Shown here: positions 49,076 through 62,037 of the stretch, piece after piece
How positions within the stretch are numbered: position 1 is the first letter of the stretch
How the letters are laid out: the number at the start of each line of letters is the position of its first letter
Assembly (NCBI GenBank): GCA_028023455.1
Contig: JAQFVV010012396.1
Location: 7,728,085-7,792,084 of the forward strand
Reading direction: 5' to 3'
Length of the DNA: 64,000 bases
From: Epiperipatus broadwayi
Taxonomy: Eukaryota > Onychophora > Udeonychophora > Euonychophora > Peripatidae
Program-made: the position numbers and the translations under genes
The notes under the pieces: model-generated
What the model saw: the letters and a program-made list of their open reading frames with translations, nothing else
Database searches by the model: none
Told to the model about the DNA's origin: nothing

Positions 49076-50565
49076 AAATGGTATAAGCTAAATTCAGGTT
49101 TCCAAATAAATGCCATATGCCACAATATTAATAAGAGAAATATAGGGGTAAATAATTGTAACAAAATATTGTTAAGATCAAAGCAATGTGAAAAACTTAA
49201 GTGAAGAAGCACTCTCAACTCACATTTATAAAAATAAAGAATATTGGAAGCATATGTCATTAACCTTTCTGCATTCCATTAGTATTCTGAAAAGATTTCT
49301 CTGTTCTCACTAGATTTAAGCTTTCAACTTTCATTTTGATATTAAACCATTATTATTTATCAGAATATAATACATTTGATCTCATTTGATAGATATTTTT
49401 ATTTAGATTTGGGAATTATTTTAAAAATTAGATTTTAATCAAAACAAAATGCTGTCATGTCATTAAGTTTCAGATTGAGCTGATTCAATTTGCAAAATGA
49501 ATGAATTTTTTTTTGCTTGATGTTTGTTTTAAAAATCTAAATGAATTTTTTATAATAACTACTAAATTTATCAATTTATGCTTTAAAAGTTTAAATTTTT
49601 TTTATAATTTCTATATCATTAAATATTATAACAATCTGCTGAATGATCTCATTTCTAGACAGCTGTATTTCCTGCAACTGTAATCTCTATAGTAATAATA
49701 TGCAGAATAATATATTCTTTTATATTTTAAAATAAAACATTTTTGTAAAAAATAAATATGTAATAATATTTATTTTGATTTCTAATAATTATTATACAGT
49801 TACAATACAAATATAATCATAAACTTTTTTAAAAAAATCAAGTTTTTAGACCATCATAATACTTTCTTGGTCATCATATTTTTTTGAAATAATCTTGCAA
49901 ACTTTGAGATCATAAAATATATAAAGATATCCATCATCATGGAACTTGAGATACTTTGAAGAACTGCACATTCAATTTTCCTGCCATCTTTTGAATTTTT
50001 TTGTATTTAACATATTAGAAAATACATATACATGAATTTTAAAGCTGTAAAAAAAAAGCTTCACAAAATTTTCAGCAGAGAATGAAAAATGCAAATTTAA
50101 TTTCTAGAAATCTCAGATATAGCTCCAACATCTTGCAATAAGATACAGTTATGGTTACATTAAAATCCTTTTCTTCGCAAGCTCTACTACTACCACACTT
50201 CTTATCAATCCTTTAAGCATCTTATTGCCATGATCAGAGAAAACATTTATAATATGGAGATGTTTTCTAAATATTTACCACAATATCTTATTGAACAGTT
50301 TTTCTTTAGCAAAAATAATCTCTTTGATAACATTAATTATAAAATGAATTGGGTATTTCAGGGTAAATATGATTAACTTTAACGATGATAAAATTAATTT
50401 TCTGATAATTCTTAAGGTTTATGTAATAAAGAAAGAAATTCTAGGAAATATAAAGTAAGATATATACTTACACCTAAGATAATGTCTTCCACAATTATGA
50501 TAATAATTATAGCATCATTAAAATTTAAAATAAACATTGTCAATTATTAATTTGAAATAACTGAA
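49076..50565. other. AT-rich DNA, nothing recognised
   Basis: No gene. Frames at 49054-49260 and 49501-49683 have no domain. Confidence 0.4.
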
Positions 50566-50569
50566 GAAT

Positions 50570-50700
50570 AATCTACTAAGATTACATTCAGACATTAAGA
50601 ATAGATAAGGGATTTTATGGTCATTCTAAATATCACATTAATAAACCTACTTTACAATATCTTCTGAATTTGAATTCAGTAATTTCATAATCTCAATGTA
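50570..50700 (+). repeat. Dispersed repeat F6, copy 2
   Basis: Second copy of the sequence at 47085-47215, about 80% similar by eye. No F2 element follows here. Confidence 0.65.
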
Positions 50701-51789
50701 GTATGGAATAATAGCATAATCTTATAAGTATGGAAAATAATTTAAGAATATGCATAGTGATCTTTAATAAACAAACAAAATTGACTAATGTGATTTTACA
50801 TGATGAATATATAATTCTTTATTCAACAAAGTCATCTCTTTCTTAGGTGTAATTTTAATATTTTACATATAATTTTAATAAAGTGACTCTTATGTCAAAT
50901 TTCAATACCCATGTATTCTTAATGCATCACATTTAAAATAATTCATAATACTTTCATGATTTATTAGATTTACGATTAATGAGTGGATGATGTAGAAAAA
51001 TGACTATGAAAATTTGATTAACATAATATTTATTTTATGTAAAACAAATAATATATAATGACTGTATCATATCTTTCAATGTCAACAAAAAGAAGAACTT
51101 TTACAAATATAACTTTCTGTTTTTAGATACCAGAAAATTAAGGTTTACAAATGTGCAATAAAAAATAAAAATTAATTAAGTGAATATAATATGGTTGGTC
51201 AGTAAAACTTTTTATGAATTTGAATTTTAATAATTTCTCACATTTATAATATTTATATCATGTTAGTGTCCTTTATGAATATTTATTACAATTAAATATA
51301 TAAGCTTACCAATTCAGTGATGAAATGTATGATAAAGAAGATGAATATTGTCTATTTTATGCCAAGATGTAATTTAACATTTTGAATTTTAATTATTTAT
51401 CAAATTTACACCATAAGTACTAGAAAAGCATAAATACAGGACCTACATATCTACAACATAATGTACTGTTTATTTTTATATGGTACAAATATATTGGCAT
51501 TTGGTAAAAGCTTAAAAAAAAAGAGTAAACTTAATTTTTTTTATTAGTATAATTTATTTTTTTTTAAAAATGTATAGTGAAAGTTAAAATTGTCTTTTAT
51601 ATTTTTTTTACGTAATTAAAAATAAATGTAGAAATTGGAGAGAACAAAACACACGCAGATAAATTAAAAGAATTTTAAAAGTAAAAAGATAAGCTAAAAG
51701 AAAAATATTTTAGCTAATTAAAGATGGCAGAATTATGCTAAGAAAAGAGAACTTTGTAATTTAAAAATTATAAAGAATGTAAGAGATTA
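50701..51789. other. AT-rich DNA, nothing recognised
   Basis: No coding or repeat match seen. Confidence 0.4.
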
Positions 51790-52080
51790 TCAGTGTATAT
51801 TTTTGATAAACAAAAGGATGCACAGAAGTCTGAAAACTGGACCTCGAGTATAAAAAGACAGAGGCCAGTTTTGATCAGAGTCTTGTTTTATTGGTTTCTC
51901 TATAGTTAGTCCTGAATAATAAAAAGAATATATATCCAGGATTGCCCTACATGGAATTGATTCCACATGTCGGAGTGAACCGGAGCTTCTGTGGACATTG
52001 TGCCTGAAGATAGACACCAGAAAAGCCTTTGTGACCGACTAGGAGAGTAGACCACAAGATCAACTTATAACCAATGGCCA
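51790..52080 (+). promoter_or_regulatory. Possible solo LTR-like block with TATA box
   Basis: A complex, less AT-rich block in AT-rich surroundings. TATAAAAA is at 51849-51856, a polyadenylation-like AATAAAAAG at 51918-51926, then GAACCGGAGCTTCTGTGG. TATA followed by AATAAA about 70 bp later resembles the U3-R-U5 order of an LTR retrotransposon. I find no clear TG...CA ends, target duplication or internal coding, so this is tentative. Confidence 0.25.
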
Positions 52081-54640
52081 AGCTCATTCTAACCCAAAAA
52101 ACTATGCATAGAAATCTACAACCTTCTCACTAAACTTACCGGTAAGCTATGATTCATTATTCCCAATTGTGACAAAATTAAACGCTTGCAAACAATTTTT
52201 AAAAGTATGTTTAAACAATCCCAATAGAGACATTAATTTTTTTGTACAAGAGACATTCATTTTAAGGAACTTTCTAGAATTAATTTGGAAGTGAATTGTA
52301 ATTGTGAAATTGTTTTTTATTAATTGATTCATATCTGAATTAACATGTTTTTTCCAATTTATTTAATTAGTAATCTCTCTATTTTAATTTGTTAGAATAA
52401 AAATATTTATTTCTAATATCAACTTTCCATTTGTACATTATTAATAATAGTTATTAATTATTATTAAATTTATTAATATTAGTTTGGTGATGTTTAAATA
52501 TATAATTTACCTTTGCCAATATGTTTAATAAGTTCCAGGAATAATAATATTTTGAAAAATAATTTTAGTTACAGTAAAATTTAATACCATCTTTTGAAAA
52601 CATTTTTTTTAATTTACAAGTTACGATATGTTTGATGCAGAATCAGTGAGTCTAATTGACTCTTGCACCCTCATTTATAAATTAAAAGCTAATTCAGCTC
52701 ACAATTGTAATCGTAACAATTCTAGGCCAAGTTGATCAGGAAATATAGTTATGTTTTTAGAAATAGAAATACAACTTTCTTCTTTTTGGCATAACTTGAT
52801 CAACTCACGCAATTTATATTGTGTATAGAGGTCTAGCAAGATGGAAAACATTATAAGTTACACTCAGATAGACCAAGAATGTGACAAGAGATAAGATGAT
52901 GTTTCTTAATACTTGATGAAAAACCATTCAATTGTCAGATTAAAGTCATTGGTAAAATATTACACATGGATTTATACAAAACACACTATCAACAATATAC
53001 TAAATCTATATTTGGATAACAAAGTAAAGGCAAGGTAAAAGTTTGATGGAGTGAACTCATAAATAAATGTACTTACTTTTGAGGGCAATAAAGAAATGAA
53101 TTAAGACTTAATCTCTAGTCATGAGACAATAAGAATGAACCATCAGGGACAATAATAATAACTGAGTTTGCCTTAATAAAGCATCATATGTATAAAATAT
53201 AATAAGAGTTTAATATATCACAACAAAATAGAGCAAGTTTAAGCTAAATTTCCAAACTATACTGGCAAAATAAACATTTTAAAAACTAAAAGAGAGACTA
53301 ATGCTATTATCTTTTAATCAAATACAATAACTAACATGTGCAAAAATGATAAATAATATTTAATTCTAATATAGCTTATTAAAATTAGGCAATAAAATAA
53401 GCAATAAGACACAATAGAAATATACATCCACTTATGCTTTACTTAGCATAATTATATATCTTTAATAAATAAATAATTCACAAGAAAGGGCATTCATAAA
53501 ATTTTCAAAATATGTAATTATTGAATGATGATATTCAGAACTTTGACAAAACTGTTTATAAAGTAGCATATAAAATTATATCAAATAATATGCATATAAA
53601 AAACATTATAGGTAAAATTATAAACATAAATAATAAAATATTACACTCTTTTACTATTAAAAATAAAAGTAAAATCAAAGTCCTTCTTCTTTTGTCTCCA
53701 ATCATTAAATAGGATATAGTTTATCAAGCAAATAAAGTTCTGTAGACAGTGAAGATATCCAGCACATGAATGTATAACATAATTGAAATACAAGGAGCAC
53801 TTCACATTTATTCTAAAGCAAAACATTTAGAATTAATGATGCCAGCAAAATGTATAGATATGGCCATCCATTTTAGCAATTTTTTATGAATTAAGCAGTA
53901 AGAATACATATTTAAAATAGACATTCAACACTTCATTCTTAAAAAATTTCACTAAATAATAATAAAGGAATATTAAACAGGAGAAATAGTTCTTTCTTGA
54001 AATATCATTTAAAATTATTAGAGCAGTTACTAAAATGGCAATGAGAGAGAGGAAAAGAGGGAGCTTTCATAACTAATGAACAAAAAATTCACATAAACTT
54101 GATTAAAGATAATATTAATTTCAGGAATATTCATATTTTCATTTATAATATATAAGTAATTTGCTAAAAATACTTCAAAAGCATTTATTATAATTTTTCA
54201 AATCATATATCAGTCAATTGTTTTTCCTCCACAAATACAAGAAAAATATATTTCTTTCTTCCAGGTGGTATAAACACAATAAGTAAAATTCCTTTTACAC
54301 TTCTATTGAACAGTAAATATTACTTTTTTGAAATAACAGCATAAACAAATGTGCATCCATGTCAAATGTTTTTTGAAAAAAAAAATGTATATACAATTTC
54401 AAATAATACACTTATCATAATAGGTAAGTCTTTATCATGAGAAATTTAAAGTTCTTCACACAAAGTGAATTAATTCCAAATAATATTATTCTATATAAGC
54501 ACTATTTTTAAAAATAACATAATAAAATTATTAAGTAATTTTAAAAACATTACTGCTGTGGAGGATTTAAAATATATTATGGCAAACTTGAATGAACATC
54601 ATATGACCACCTCGACTTATGCTTGTGTATAACTGTTGTT
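52081..54640. other. AT-rich DNA, nothing recognised
   Basis: No gene or repeat match seen. The frames at 52147-52332 and 53521-53826 are unremarkable. Confidence 0.4.
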
Positions 54641-54644
54641 AAAA

Positions 54645-54840
54645 TAGGCAAAACTCACTATATATATATTGCCACATATATATATATATATATATATATT
54701 GCCACATAAGCCAGAAACTAGTCTGGGAATATTGGATGAGTAGGCACTAGATGGGGATTTTATGCACAAGCCTTCTGGCATCCATTGATTACTCTAGCTT
54801 GCTGTGTGTGGCAATATATATAGTGAGTTTTGCCTGTTTT
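54645..54840. mobile_element. F4b repeat with inverted ends
   Basis: The outer arms, AATAGGCAAAACTCACTATA and its complement, bracket a segment (54700-54815) that matches F4a at 21020-21110 in order. It includes GAAACTAGTCTGGGAAT, the 3' half of the hammerhead (GAAA, palindromic ACTAGT, C17, stem I strand). The CTGATGA half is absent. A (TA)n run lies between two TTGCCACA copies at 54670-54707. Confidence 0.65.
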
Positions 54841-56238
54841 AACAAACTTGAATATTAAATAGACTTTAAAATAAATCTTAAAATCAAAAACAATTTTTAA
54901 ATAGACAAAGCAACAATAATAATGTCTTTTAAAGCTCCTCTAATCTCAAAATTTAACTAGCATAAATTTAAACATAATAATAACTAGTTAGTTTTACTAT
55001 TAATGTAGACTATGGTGTAAATTTCTTGTACTTAAAGTTTTAATTTAAAACTTGTGAACTAGATAAAATTAGCTTTTGCCAAACATTACTTTTGAAACTA
55101 ATAAAATAAAATTGTTTAAATAAAGTTAAACTTATTAAATTAAATAACTGCAAGTTAAAAATAGGAATGCACTATTAGAAATTATTATCATGTGTTTTTA
55201 TTACCAAGTAATTTTATTCCTCAGTGTTTTTCTTCCCAAATTTGTGTGCAGATATCAATTTCTCCTATTTATACCCCAAGTCATGTGATTATTTTATGAT
55301 TTCTAATATTGACATTATAATTTTCAACCATTTTATTTCATTGGTTTGAATCAAATATCTGATAAACTCTAAGGAGATATTCTAAAAATAATCTCATTAT
55401 ATATTCATTTTTTAAAAATCAATTAATTTATGTCTATACAGAGAAATTAATTATTATTTCCTGTTATAATAAATTATTTATAAAATCAAACATTATGGTG
55501 AAATAAAATACATTATAAAATTAAAGATTACCTTATTCCAAATAAAAATCTTATTTATAATATTTATTTAACATATTCATTTTAATTTAATTAAGTCCTC
55601 AGAACATTTTATATTGTCTTTTTAAAAAAAAGATATTTAAGAAACATTTTAAACAATGAAGTGTTAAAGAAATTAATTACTTTACGTTCATTCATCCAGA
55701 TATTCATGCATTCACTATTTATCATTCCTTGTTTTAAAATTATCAGCTTTATTATGACATCTTGTAATTAACTACATCTAAAATATTTTAATTATATTTT
55801 ACATTACAATTAAGATTATATTAAAGCATTTAAATATTTAGATTAAATATTAACAAACCTAAATACAGGAGTTTGAATTTGGTTTCAAATTTAAGATTAA
55901 TATTAAATATCAAAACATTTTAATGGTTAAATTATGATATAAATTAATGTTATTGACTTATAAATTTCATTAATTATTTTTTTTAGTTAAGAAATATTTA
56001 AAATTTAAATAATTGAACATTACAAATAACTATTTATAAGACAAAAATATCATAACAGGCTGTTAAACTTATCTCACAGTTATAAAAGATTACAAAAATA
56101 TTTATACAATGACTTTAGCATTTTAGGAAGCAACAAATTTATCTATAATAAAATTAAATTATTGAAAAAACAAATTTTTTTAGACATATTAGATTAAGAT
56201 ATGACTTGACATTTAGCTTCAAGCCAAAGCTAAAGGTC

Positions 56239-56241
<3 letters not shown>
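54841..56241. other. AT-rich DNA, nothing recognised
   Basis: Very AT-rich; no feature seen. Confidence 0.4.
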
Positions 56242-56287
<46 letters not shown>

Positions 56288-56292
56288 ATATA

Positions 56293-56334
<42 letters not shown>
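56242..56334. repeat. (AT)n microsatellite
   Basis: About 93 bp of AT with TCTA/TCTG interruptions in the middle. Confidence 0.97.
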
Positions 56335-56335
<1 letters not shown>

Positions 56336-57185
56336 CGAGTCTGGGGATACACCTAACCATGTGATTAAAGTATATTATACTGAAAAAATTAATAAGGCTA
56401 TTCATTATCCATTAATTACAATGAAATTTTTGGAAGATTTTTCTCTTTTCTTCTCAATCATACTGTGATAGAAATATTGCTTATAAAATAAAATCTTTGC
56501 TTCGTTTTAAGCATCGAGTAAATCAGTATTTTCATATATAAATTAAAATACATCTTGGTTATTTTTCAAAGAAATTTCTAAATCAGAACAATATTTCTTT
56601 ATATATGTTTAATAAACATTAAAATAAGACTAACATTGTATTTTTCTCTCCTATAAGAATAGATCAGAAAATTGTTATACTAAAAAAACAGCTCATATTT
56701 ATAAAAAGATTAAGTAATCCTACACTTTTCTATTTCATTTCAATTACTATAAAACCACAATCTATAATTTTTAAGGGAATTGAGAATAAAAATCATATAT
56801 GATGAATTTGGGGAAAAACTTAGCATTGGAAAATTATTAAAAATTATAAGTAAGAACTATTTAATAAATAAAAATAAGCAAATGACTTTAGTGTTTGGAA
56901 ATTCATAAGAAGTTTGAATGCTGAAAATGCAGAACTAAATCAATTTGAGGGCTTTATGTTCTAGAGACGTATACTCTACTATTGCACTAACTCTTATAGG
57001 ACAGAATAATTTTATGATTCTTATTCATTGAAATATATCTCAGATTTTATAATTTCAAACATTCCACATCCCTCCCTATGACATTCAATTTTAAGTTTTT
57101 GCAATAATATCAATAAATATGGAATAATAGTGAAACCTATATAAAATACATTGTTAACACACATGTAGCGATAGATACACACATG
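56335..57185. other. AT-rich DNA, nothing recognised
   Basis: No gene or repeat match seen. Confidence 0.4.
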
Positions 57186-57745
57186 TATTCATCATCATCA
57201 TTATCAACCATTATCAATCCACTGCAGGATGAAGGTCTCTCCAAATTCAATCCATCTTTTCCTATCTTTAGCTTCTCTTCTCCACATCACTCCTGCACAC
57301 TTTCTTATTTCATCCATCCATCCATCTCACATGGGGTTTCTTTCTGGGTCTTTTACAATCTTTTGGAATCCAGTCTAAAATTTCAATTGTCCATCTATTA
57401 GCATCTCTTCTAGCAATATGTCCAGCCCAACTCCACTTCAGTCTTTTAATTTTTTCAATGAGATCAGTAACACCTGTTTGTTCTCTTACCCATACATTGT
57501 GTTTTCGATCTCTTCTTGTTACTCCCACATGCATCTCTCCGTACTGCTTTGAGTTGTCTGAAGTCTCTGTATTGCTCTTTTATTAAGTTCCAAGTCTCAG
57601 ATCCATAAGTAAAAACTGGCAAAACACATTTATTAAAAACCTTCCTTTTCAAACACATAGACATATTTCCTTTTAGTATCAAGTTATTTCTACCAAAAGC
57701 ACTCCAAACAAGTTTAATTCTATGATTAATTTCATCCATTATGTA
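57186..57745 (-). pseudogene. RTE-type LINE 3' fragment, copy 2
   Basis: The minus strand encodes the end of an RTE-like endonuclease-reverse transcriptase: INHRIKLVWSAFGRNNLIL and CLKRKVFNKCVLPVFTYGSE (57739-57600), then a frameshift to GVTRRDRKHNVWVREQTGV, KWSWAGHIARRDANRW and RPRKKPHVRWMD (57534-57310), and in a further frame CAGVMWRREAKDRKRW before the stop. These segments lie downstream of the RT palm. The copy ends with TGATGATGATGAA at 57186-57200, as RTE elements do. 5'-truncated and frameshifted, so inactive. Better kept than 44507-44955. Confidence 0.82.
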
Positions 57746-58019
57746 TTTTATATATATATATTAAAATAAGAATTTTTATGGGCTATAGATATAAATATAT
57801 TATCTAGGTCCATCCATGTATAATTTATTATATCAAAAATATATACCAATGTTTCAGCTAGATTACATCACCCATCAACTAAGTAATAAAAAAAAAACAA
57901 TTGTAGAGATGCTGCAAACATTCACATATATCAGTATTAAAAATTCTATCAATAGAAAACAAGTAGATATAATAAAAATTAGAAATTATTTAGTTTAATG
58001 ATTTTTTTTTAAAAAAAAT
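57746..58019. other. AT-rich DNA
   Basis: Short spacer; nothing recognised. Confidence 0.4.
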
Positions 58020-58358
58020 TTCAAATAGACAATAATTTGCATGTATCATTATGTTTGTGGATATAATCTGGCTTTTTAGAAATCTCAATGCTATCTCTGA
58101 ACATAACATTGCTGGAGAGTACCACATCTGGATAAGATTCTGGTATTAAAGAAATCACTACTGTGTATCCATAGCATGGAGTGAGAGTACTGCTGCTGAG
58201 GATGAATACCATTTAACTGCATTATCATATTCATCTCTTGTATTTCTGGGACGATTGATCATACTTACATAAGAAGCTCTACAGATACCAAATAAAATTT
58301 CATACACTTCATGGCCTTCAAGAAGGATTGATGGAGCCTTTAGACTTGGATAGGATGT
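58020..58358 (-). pseudogene. Possible coding fragment, unknown family
   Basis: Minus strand from about 58358: an open stretch of about 67 codons including APSILLEGHEVYEILFGICR, NRPRNTRDEYDNAVKWYSSS and LSLHAMDTQ before a stop. An overlapping frame then continues with VVISLIPESYPDVVLSSN. Amino-acid use is diverse and unlike the Ile/Asn/Lys-rich chance frames nearby, which suggests an old frameshifted coding piece (a transposase or gene exon). I do not recognise the family and see no strong splice sites. Confidence 0.35.
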
Positions 58359-60180
58359 TACTAATTTTTTGTTAATTAGTATATGCTGTTTTTATAATGT
58401 AATGTTTTAAAATGTGTTCACTATTGTCTGTAGTTCCAAAATTTTATTACAAATTAAGCAAAAAAAATTTCCATATTATTAAAAATAAAATCCATATTGC
58501 AAAAATATCTTGACATAATTTTCTTTCTCTTGTCAATTTACTTTGTCAGACTATTATCAGTATTTTTATTTTTTCTATCTAAATTTAGTCACATATCCAC
58601 AAGCAAGCAAAAATATTTTTGTCCAAAAATATAAATAAATATTGCCAATAATTTTTCAAATAAATACTAGCTTTAATTTATAAAATTACATTTGTTTATG
58701 CTTAGTTTAAAACATTAATACTTACACTTGCATATGCATACAGCAATGAAGTTGGTGAAATATTATTAAAAATATTTTGTCTTTGCTTGCTGAGATTAAA
58801 CACGTTGTGTCTATAAAAGAAGGAGATAACAGCAATATATAACTTTCTAACACAGTCCAGTCCAAAGGTATATTAATTTGATAATTACATGCTGAGGAAT
58901 GCAGAAGAAAAATATTACAATTTTTTATTTGCCAAAAATAAAAAATACTTCTGTAAAAGCAAAAAACTTTGTATGTATAGTAAAAACACTGCAATTTATA
59001 ACAAATGAGATGTATCTGGAAGAATTCATTGGTCTTCAAGATGCATAGTACAAAGTATACACATTGTGATTCAGAACCAAATATATAATGAAGTTTCTCA
59101 GTACAATACAGATGAGTATTACTAGATATATTTGATATTCATCACACATTTGATTTTGAATTAATTTTTGGTCATTACATATTTAGAAAGTTTTTAATAT
59201 TGCTAAATTTTTCCATGATCCATCTACATTCAGTTATGCAATCCTATATGGGATTGCAACCCACAATTTAAACAAACTTTGATACAAAGTTATTACACAA
59301 AGCTGCATGCATAATATATTTTTATGTTAAAATGTTAGAAATGCATATATATATTTGTACCTATTAATATAGACTGCTTTCTTAATTTTTTAATATCATT
59401 TAGAATTTTATTAGTACTTATAAAAATTCCAAAAACAGAAAACACCAAATTAAAATTCATATTAAGTCTGACTTCGTGCAGACTCTTTTTATTTAAGCAT
59501 CCTCTTTTAAAAAAAAACTTGTAACCACTTATCAGTTCGATTAAACAACTTTTTTGGATGATGCGTTTCATTAAGAGCATATTACCTAATTTCTTACTTA
59601 TAGCACTGTCCAATAAAGTGTTAACATTAAGTATGCAGATTCAACATTATCTATGTTTTTAAAAAAGTGAAATATTTTAATTTTTATTACTATTATTACC
59701 GTCATTACAGTTAATGATTGCTCAATCATGTCTACTATTTTACATCTGAGCATAAGAATCTAGTCAGGTTTTGTGAGGCAAGCCTTTTTTGGTATACTTT
59801 TTTTAAAAAATTTTTTATACTTTCATGACAAACAGAGTCCTAACATATAACTATTTGGCCAATGAAATTCTTGTTTAATTAGTTGTATTGTTTCATGCAT
59901 AAAAAAAAAAAAGTCCGAATTATTACACATATAATAAAACATTGTTGCACAAACACAATTTTATTAACAACACTTAGTACAGGGAGATTACTTATGGAAA
60001 TTGGATATAGCAATACAAGGGAATAAAAAGAGAATGGGGGGAATCCTAAGAAAGAGAAAAGATTTCTTATATCGAACAGCCCATATCCTTGAATGACCCA
60101 GTATCGCATATAGAAGACAGTATGAAACTTTCTTTGAGTAATTGGTTATTAGCAGTTATTCTTTATATGCAAAGTTTATT
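58359..60180. other. AT-rich DNA, nothing recognised
   Basis: Frames at 58722-59039 and 59335-59613 have no known domain. Confidence 0.4.
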
Positions 60181-60790
60181 CCGTTATCCGCCATCTAAGT
60201 GCCACGTCAGCAGTTTGAGATCGATTAATTAAAAAACGAAATTTGTGTTTTTAATAAACTAAAAGTATAAACTTTTTTTTTTTTTACCTATATTGATAGA
60301 ATTTGTAGATTATAAACATATATATAATAGAAAATGAAATAAGAACTTTTATTTTAATATGATTTTAGTTTTAATTAAACGAACGAATTAATCAGAGAAG
60401 TTAAAAAAACAAAGCTATTTGTTTAATTCTTAAAATTTCTGTGAAATGCATTATTTCCCAAAGGTAAATTTATAGTTTTAACTTCACATGGTAGCGTATT
60501 CGTCAATTGTTGAGGAATGAAAAAAACTTCCATTTACTCGGACCTCGTACCACCTAGTGAGCTTATTGTATTTTAATAGAGTTCCGCTTGTTTAATTAGA
60601 TTTTTAAGATTTATTCTCATTTTGATGTTGTCTACGCAGAGTCAACCCCTGTGATCTCATCCAAAAGACTACTTAGTTTGCACGGGCAGTTTAAGATGAA
60701 GGGGGGGGGATTAATTGGGATCCTTTAGTCTCTTTAAAAAGGGAGTAACTTCGTTTCAGGGCTTCCATGTGGAAAGATGATATGAAGTTA
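60181..60790. other. CpG-containing, more complex non-coding patch
   Basis: CpGs are relatively frequent (CCGTTATCCGCC, GTAGCGTATTCGTC, CGGACCTCGTACC, TACGCAGAG). There are a poly-G run at 60700-60709 and a balanced-composition stretch, AACCCCTGTGATCTCATCC. No coding frame. It may be a regulatory element or a decayed repeat. Confidence 0.3.
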
Positions 60791-61919
60791 TAATGAATGA
60801 GCAGTATCTTTTACATTCATTTTCTCTTAATAAATTATTGGATGTTTTATTTCTTTTTATTCTTTAAAGTTTCTTTGTAAAGACACCACGATTTAAAAGA
60901 ATAAAAAATAAGCAGAACTTTTATAAACTAAAAGAGTCATTTCAAATTAAAGGTGATAGTTTTTTAAAAGTTTTATCGAAAGCTATTATTTGCATTACCC
61001 TATACACATAAATACTCACAAATGCAGTAAGCGTTATTTCAAACTATGAATAATTGAGATGAAACGACTTTTTTAAAAAAAAAAAAGATTCTTTGGAATG
61101 TAAATTTATGAATCTATTGATTTTTTTAAAAAAAACTCAAATTCCTGATTAAGAAATAAACAAAAAAACCATCTGGTCAATCGAATAGAACAATGGAGAT
61201 TGTCCTGCCACTTAATTGCTCAGTAGTTATTTGATCCTCAGAATATGCTTGCATACTAATAATGCAATGCGGTGCGGACTCGAGTCATAATTATGTCTAT
61301 AGACCAAAGCTCAATTACGTATTCCCGGTGCTCAAATGGCATGTGACCTCCGGAGCATAAACTATTTTATTAATTTACTGCCTAAAAGATACTTTTTGAT
61401 CATGTTTTAAAAAGTTTTTATTCAAATCAGAACCTTGAGTAGTGTAATGCAGTGCAGTAGAAAAGTGCAAAGCTCTAAACATTTAAATAAGAGATTGTTT
61501 TTTGTTGTTGTTGTTGTTGCTAATCAAAGTGAAGACAAAAAAAAAAGTAATTTTTTTATAGAGAATGTTGGTAATTCTACGATGAGAAAATTGCTGAGTG
61601 TTTTATAACAAAGAAATGTTGACTGGGATGGTAGGTAATGAATGGGTGATGTCTTTTTCTTTACTGAGGTGGTAACGCCAAGTAAAACGACAAAATTAGT
61701 TATTCTACGATATTGAAGATAACATATGCAGATAATTTAAATTTATGCGTCAACAAGTTCTCTTTCTGGTGAAAAGTAAAAAATAAGTATGTAGAAATAC
61801 AAACTTTTTTTAATCATACCAAAAATATTTTAAAATTCTCATTGCAGATTTTAATGTTCAAATTGCGAAATGGTTAAAAGATGAAAGTGAAATTTTCAGA
61901 AAAACAAAAGTAACATATT
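60791..61919. other. AT-rich DNA with a SINE-like remnant
   Basis: 61240-61375 contains GCGGACTCGAGTCAT and CATGTGACCTCCGGAGCATA; the second resembles 21793-21812. This may be a dispersed tRNA-derived repeat. A (GTT)n run lies at 61504-61518. Confidence 0.3.
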
Positions 61920-62037
61920 ATGATCTTTTTTTTCCTCATGTGTCATAGCATCAGCCGGGAAGCGAACCCGGGACAACTGCTTATAAAGCAGCTGTCGCTG
62001 ATCTCTCGACCACCAATGCTTGACATGATCTTTTTTT
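61920..62037 (-). mobile_element. Short tRNA-like SINE, copy 2
   Basis: Body 61934-62024, flanked by ATGATCTTTTTTT direct repeats (61920-61933 and 62025-62037). On the minus strand the seven acceptor-stem bases GCATTGG pair with CTGATGC (two wobble pairs). The T arm CCGGG/CCCGG with GGTTCGCTTCC is a good B box. The anticodon arm is replaced by a long hairpin, ACAGCTGCTT with loop TATA. The tail is ACATGAGG plus A-run. Better kept than the copy at 78-201. Because the anticodon arm is abnormal it is not a tRNA gene. Confidence 0.8.

Noticed and set aside
61934-62024. Functional tRNA gene
   Set aside because: Acceptor and T arms pair, but the anticodon arm is an extended hairpin with no proper 7-base loop, and target duplications plus an A-tail show a SINE insertion.
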